Origin: Nitrospirota bacterium
GTDB lineage: Bacteria > Nitrospinota > Nitrospinia > Nitrospinales > Nitrospinaceae
NCBI GenBank assembly: GCA_030600405.1
Contig: JAUVMD010000052.1
Coordinates: 1 to 7,713, forward strand
Length of the DNA stretch: 7,713 nt
Direction: 5' to 3'
This document shows positions 5,454 to 7,713 of the stretch, piece after piece. The translations under genes were made by a program, and so were the position numbers. Numbering within the stretch: the first letter of the stretch is position 1; every line of letters starts with the position of its first letter. The notes beneath the pieces are model-generated. The model was not told the DNA's origin. It made no database searches and worked only from the letters and a program-made list of their open reading frames with translations.

Positions 5454-6386
5454 ATGCAAATCATTCGCGGCACCAAACATATCCCCGATCCCGGCCCCTA
5501 CCCGGTGATGTCTATCGGCAACTTCGACGGCGTGCATCTGGGGCACCAGATCATCTTCCGGCGGGTGGCGGAGATCGCCCGTGAGAACAACGGAACGGGT
5601 ATTGTATTCACGTTTGAACCGCATCCGTTGAAAATCATCGCACCGGAAAAGGCGCCGCCCCTGTTGACGAGCTTCCGCAAAAAAATGGAGCTGATCGAGC
5701 AGTGCGGCATCGATCAAGTCATCTGCGCGGACTTCAATCAGGCGTTCGCGGACCAGCATCCGCGGGAATTTGCCGAAAATATTCTGGTCGGCAAGATCGG
5801 CGTGAAGGAAATCGTGGTGGGTTACGATTACGCATTCGGCCGGGGACGCGAGGGCACCATTGCTTACCTGAAAAAAATGGGCGAGGAGTTTCACTTCAAG
5901 GTGCACGTGATCGATCCGGTGGAATTTGAGGGGCACCGGGTGGGAAGTTCCTATGTTCGGGAATTGATCGAGGAAGGGGATGTGGTCCGCGCGCGCGATT
6001 TTCTGGGACGCTATTATTCGATTCAGGGACCGGTAGTGCACGGTTACAAGACCGGACGCGGGATTGGGTTTCCCACTGCCAACATCGATACCAGTAAGGT
6101 ACAGATTCCCGGCACCGGGGTCTATGCCGTTTACGTGACCTCCGAAGGGAAGGTGTATTCGGGTGTGGTCAACATCGGTTTCAACCCGACGTTCAACCGG
6201 GACCGGCTGAGTGTGGAGGTGCATATTTTCGATTTTGGCGACACCATTTACGGAGAGGAAATCGAGATCACCTTTATCGAACGCATTCGCGGGGAAATCC
6301 AGTTTCAATCGGCGGAGGAACTGGTCGATCAGATTCAAAAGGATATCGCCACCGCCAAAACTATTTTATCCAGGAATCCGCTGTGA
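5454..6386 (+). CDS. ribF: bifunctional riboflavin kinase / FAD synthetase
   Basis: This 310-residue protein phosphorylates riboflavin to FMN and adenylylates FMN to FAD, supplying flavin cofactors. The N-terminal nucleotidyltransferase domain has IGNFDGVHLGHQ at 21-32, the HxGH-like site that binds ATP. It continues with TFEPHP at 53-58, VVGYDYAFGRGREG at 121-134 and SSYVRELIEEG at 165-175. The C-terminal kinase domain begins near 184 and has GRGIGFPTANID at 201-212, GVYAVYV at 222-228, NIGFNPTF at 240-247 and EVHIFDF at 255-261. The length is typical of the family. ATG 5454 is chosen because MQIIRGTKHI is how such proteins usually begin, although its Shine-Dalgarno is poor (AGG, 12 bases upstream). 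An in-frame GTG at 5400 has a better one (AAGGA at 5389-5393) but would add 18 residues encoded by the terminator hairpin. Its TGA overlaps the next gene. Confidence 0.95.
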   Translation: MQIIRGTKHIPDPGPYPVMSIGNFDGVHLGHQIIFRRVAEIARENNGTGIVFTFEPHPLKIIAPEKAPPLLTSFRKKMELIEQCGIDQVICADFNQAFADQHPREFAENILVGKIGVKEIVVGYDYAFGRGREGTIAYLKKMGEEFHFKVHVIDPVEFEGHRVGSSYVRELIEEGDVVRARDFLGRYYSIQGPVVHGYKTGRGIGFPTANIDTSKVQIPGTGVYAVYVTSEGKVYSGVVNIGFNPTFNRDRLSVEVHIFDFGDTIYGEEIEITFIERIRGEIQFQSAEELVDQIQKDIATAKTILSRNPL

Positions 6387-7408
6387 AAAAATCCGGACAA
6401 TTGATCATCGGGCTGATCGTTGCCTTCCTCGCCGTTTACTACACGATGCGTAACGTGTCGGTTTCCGAGTTAATGGATTCGTTCCGGCACGTCAATTACA
6501 TCTGGCTGTTACCTGCATTTGTAATGATGTGCCTGACGTACGTGGCGCGGGCGATCCGCTGGCGGGTGCTTCTCCTGCCGGTCAAGGAGGTGAAAACGTT
6601 TGAGCTGTTTTCGCCGCTCATGGTCGGGTTCATGGCCGGGGTTCTGCCCGCCCGCGCGGGAGAATTAATCCGGGCCTATCTGCTGGGGAAAAAATTCGAG
6701 TTGTCCTTTGCCAGTTCGCTCGCGACGATCGTGGTCGAACGGTTGTTCGATCTGATTCTGCTGTTGTTTCTGTTCTCGTGGATTCTGGTATTTCACGGAG
6801 AAATCTTTGATGGCAACATCGCGTGGTCGGGCATCTCGATAAGAGACCTGGCGTTCCAGTTCGGTGTCTTCAGCCTGGCGTTGGTGCTGGTTTTGATCGC
6901 GTTCATTTATCTGCTGACGTTTCATAATGAAAGAGCGATGTCGCTGGTGCACTGGCTGGTCAAGCCGTTTCCCGAAAAGTGGCAGTATAAATTGATTCAG
7001 ATGGTCGAAACGTTCAGCCAGGGCCTGAGGGTGTTCCGAAATGTAAGGGCGCTGGTTTTTATCGCAGTGGCAACGGTGGGAGTCTGGGCTCTCATTATCC
7101 TGCAGTATTATCCGCTGTACTGGGCCTATGAAATACAGGACAAATCCGCGACGTCTTTGGTTCTGCTGACGGTGATGATCTGTATTCTGATTACCGTGTT
7201 GCCGACCCCGGCGTTTCTGGGATCGTTCAATGCCGGGGTGTTGATTGCCCTGCATGAGATTATGGGCGAAACGGAGGTAGCCACGGTGAGCTTTGGATTC
7301 GTTGCGTGGGGCTTGAACTTCGCGGTCATCGTTTTGGGCGGCGTTTATTTCATTCTTCACGACCACATCTCCGTGAGGAAATTGGTAGATCTTGAAGAGG
7401 AGGCCTGA
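6383..7408 (+). CDS. YbhN/UPF0104-type multi-pass membrane protein (lysylphosphatidylglycerol synthase TM region)
   Basis: This 341-residue integral membrane protein belongs to the UPF0104/YbhN group, related to the membrane (flippase) part of MprF lysylphosphatidylglycerol synthase. Six to eight hydrophobic segments are visible, for example at about 5-22, 38-54, 120-137, 160-179, 223-245 and 258-275, with another near 303-326. Family motifs are RAIRWRVLL at 56-64, LPARAGELIRAYLLGKK at 88-104, VVERLFDLI at 117-125 and a proline/glycine-rich PTPAFLGSFNAG at 274-285. There is no soluble lysyl-transferase domain, so it is not a full MprF; a role in moving a lipid or lipid-linked compound is a family-level guess. 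GTG 6383 overlaps the ribF stop as GTGA, with AGGA at 6372-6375 as ribosome-binding site, so the two genes are translationally coupled. Confidence 0.88.
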   Translation: MKKSGQLIIGLIVAFLAVYYTMRNVSVSELMDSFRHVNYIWLLPAFVMMCLTYVARAIRWRVLLLPVKEVKTFELFSPLMVGFMAGVLPARAGELIRAYLLGKKFELSFASSLATIVVERLFDLILLLFLFSWILVFHGEIFDGNIAWSGISIRDLAFQFGVFSLALVLVLIAFIYLLTFHNERAMSLVHWLVKPFPEKWQYKLIQMVETFSQGLRVFRNVRALVFIAVATVGVWALIILQYYPLYWAYEIQDKSATSLVLLTVMICILITVLPTPAFLGSFNAGVLIALHEIMGETEVATVSFGFVAWGLNFAVIVLGGVYFILHDHISVRKLVDLEEEA

Positions 7409-7611
7409 AGACGGATTACTTGTGCCTCTGCTTGATGATTTTATTAAATTGCAGGACCGCTTCCTTCATGGGATGGGCAATTAAATGAATAGGTTAAAGA
7501 AGATTTTAATTCTGGGGGGCGTACCCTTTTTAAAAAAGATTTAAAAGGCGTGTGCCGAAAAATTTTTTCAATTTTGAGGCTGGTATGATATTTTAAGCGT
7601 CACGCTCACAA
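7409..7611. other. AT-rich spacer between the membrane protein gene and tRNA-Leu
   Basis: No credible full gene is seen here. On the - strand a short frame (about 7484-7413) reads IHLIAHPMKEAVLQFNKI and ends KQRHK before TAA; its only ATG gives 17 residues. On the + strand ATG 7485-7487 opens a 19-residue frame (MNRLKKILILGGVPFLKKI). Either could be chance or the leftover of a lost gene. Several AT-only inverted repeats are present (for example 7479-7485 with 7505-7511), but no clear terminator for the upstream operon. Confidence 0.5.
7584..7589 (+). promoter_or_regulatory. possible -10 box of the tRNA-Leu promoter
   Basis: TATGAT (5 of 6 consensus bases) lies 23-28 bases before the tRNA. 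It is followed by TATTTTAA and a GC-rich GCGTCACGC stretch, the kind of start region often seen at stable RNA promoters. A matching -35 box at normal spacing is poor (T-rich run near 7562-7568), so the call is tentative. Confidence 0.4.
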
Positions 7612-7698
7612 GCCGAAGTGGTGGAATTGGTAGACACGCATGGTTCAGGACCATGTGGGGGCAACCCTGTGGAGGTTCGAGTCCTCTCTTCGGCACCA
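7612..7698 (+). tRNA. tRNA-Leu, anticodon CAG
   Basis: A complete type II tRNA is visible. The 7-bp acceptor stem is GCCGAAG at 7612-7618 with CTTCGGC at 7688-7694, then discriminator A7695 and encoded CCA at 7696-7698. The anticodon stem is CATGG at 7639-7643 with CCATG at 7651-7655. Its 7-base loop TTCAGGA places CAG at 7646-7648, which reads the leucine codon CUG. A long variable arm (TGGGGGCAACCCTG region, about 7656-7669) is typical of tRNA-Leu. The T arm has GGAGG/CCTCT around loop TTCGAGT at 7676-7682. All stems pair, with one G-T wobble in the T stem. Discriminator A and the long variable arm support leucine over serine. Confidence 0.97.
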
Positions 7699-7700
7699 CT

Positions 7701-7713
7701 CCTCCGCGGAGGG
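7701..7713 (+). terminator. possible start of a tRNA terminator, cut by the window edge
   Basis: CCTCCGCGGAGG at 7701-7712 is a perfect 12-base palindrome three bases after the tRNA CCA end. It may be the stem of an intrinsic terminator or a processing hairpin, but the bases that would form a T tract lie outside the window. Confidence 0.35.

Noticed and set aside
5304..6338. A 344-codon open frame on the - strand opposite ribF
   Set aside because: It lies opposite a gene with complete RibF motifs, shows no recognisable domain, and runs through the tatB promoter region. Long antisense frames are expected from the codon use of the + strand gene.
6665..7366. A 233-codon open frame on the - strand opposite the YbhN-type gene
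   Set aside because: The predicted protein is rich in Gln, Arg, His and Asn with no domain, the mirror image of a hydrophobic membrane protein gene.
7479..7548. AT-only inverted repeats (AATTAAA with TTTAATT; CCTTTT with AAAAGG) as terminators after 7408
   Set aside because: The stems are almost entirely A-T with long loops, and such matches are common by chance in AT-rich DNA.
1..7713. Mobile elements, CRISPR repeats, phage genes or defence systems
   Set aside because: No repeated spacer units, transposase or integrase motifs, terminal inverted repeats or target duplications are visible. Every gene of useful length matches a housekeeping, membrane or regulatory family.

Overview
The window is ordinary chromosomal DNA of a Gram-negative-type bacterium. 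It carries densely packed housekeeping and membrane genes and one tRNA gene, with no mobile element, CRISPR array or phage gene visible. The mix of YqgE/AlgH, TatB, a DusB-type dihydrouridine synthase, bifunctional RibF and a YbhN/UPF0104-type membrane protein fits a deltaproteobacterium-like or Nitrospinota-like lineage. That placement is an impression from protein style, not a measured result.

Layout. Positions 1-4526 are read on the + strand: the 3' part of yqgE, an RluA-family pseudouridine synthase, a DusB-type tRNA-dihydrouridine synthase, a small stand-alone cyclic-nucleotide-binding-fold protein, a SpoU/TrmH-family RNA 2'-O-methyltransferase with a TTG start, and a four-helix DUF2231-like membrane protein. 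Positions 4520-5264 are on the - strand: tatB followed by a second DUF2231-like four-helix protein. The two DUF2231-like genes meet tail to tail and overlap by 7 bases. From about 5300 to 5453 lies a divergent control region. It holds a promoter for tatB, a back-to-back promoter for ribF, and a very strong intrinsic-terminator hairpin between the ribF promoter and the ribF start codon. Positions 5454-7408 hold ribF and a membrane protein joined by a 4-base start/stop overlap. A roughly 200-base AT-rich spacer follows, then a complete tRNA-Leu(CAG) with encoded CCA.

How the genes fit together. Three of the left-hand genes modify RNA (pseudouridine, dihydrouridine, ribose methylation), so the left half is an RNA-modification neighbourhood. 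Its members are spaced 60-110 bases apart rather than tightly fused, so a single transcript is not certain. tatB belongs to the Tat export system, but no tatA or tatC is in view. RibF makes FMN and FAD; the dihydrouridine synthase here is itself an FMN enzyme, a link from family knowledge only.

Most worth a second look: the promoter-terminator-gene arrangement before ribF, which looks like an attenuator; the convergent pair of DUF2231-like genes with no room for terminators between them; the tatB ribosome-binding site inside a small inverted repeat; and the pseudouridine synthase, which has changed signature motifs and, from memory, looks like the eukaryotic Rib2/Pus9/RPUSD2 group. No clearly new multi-gene system is visible.
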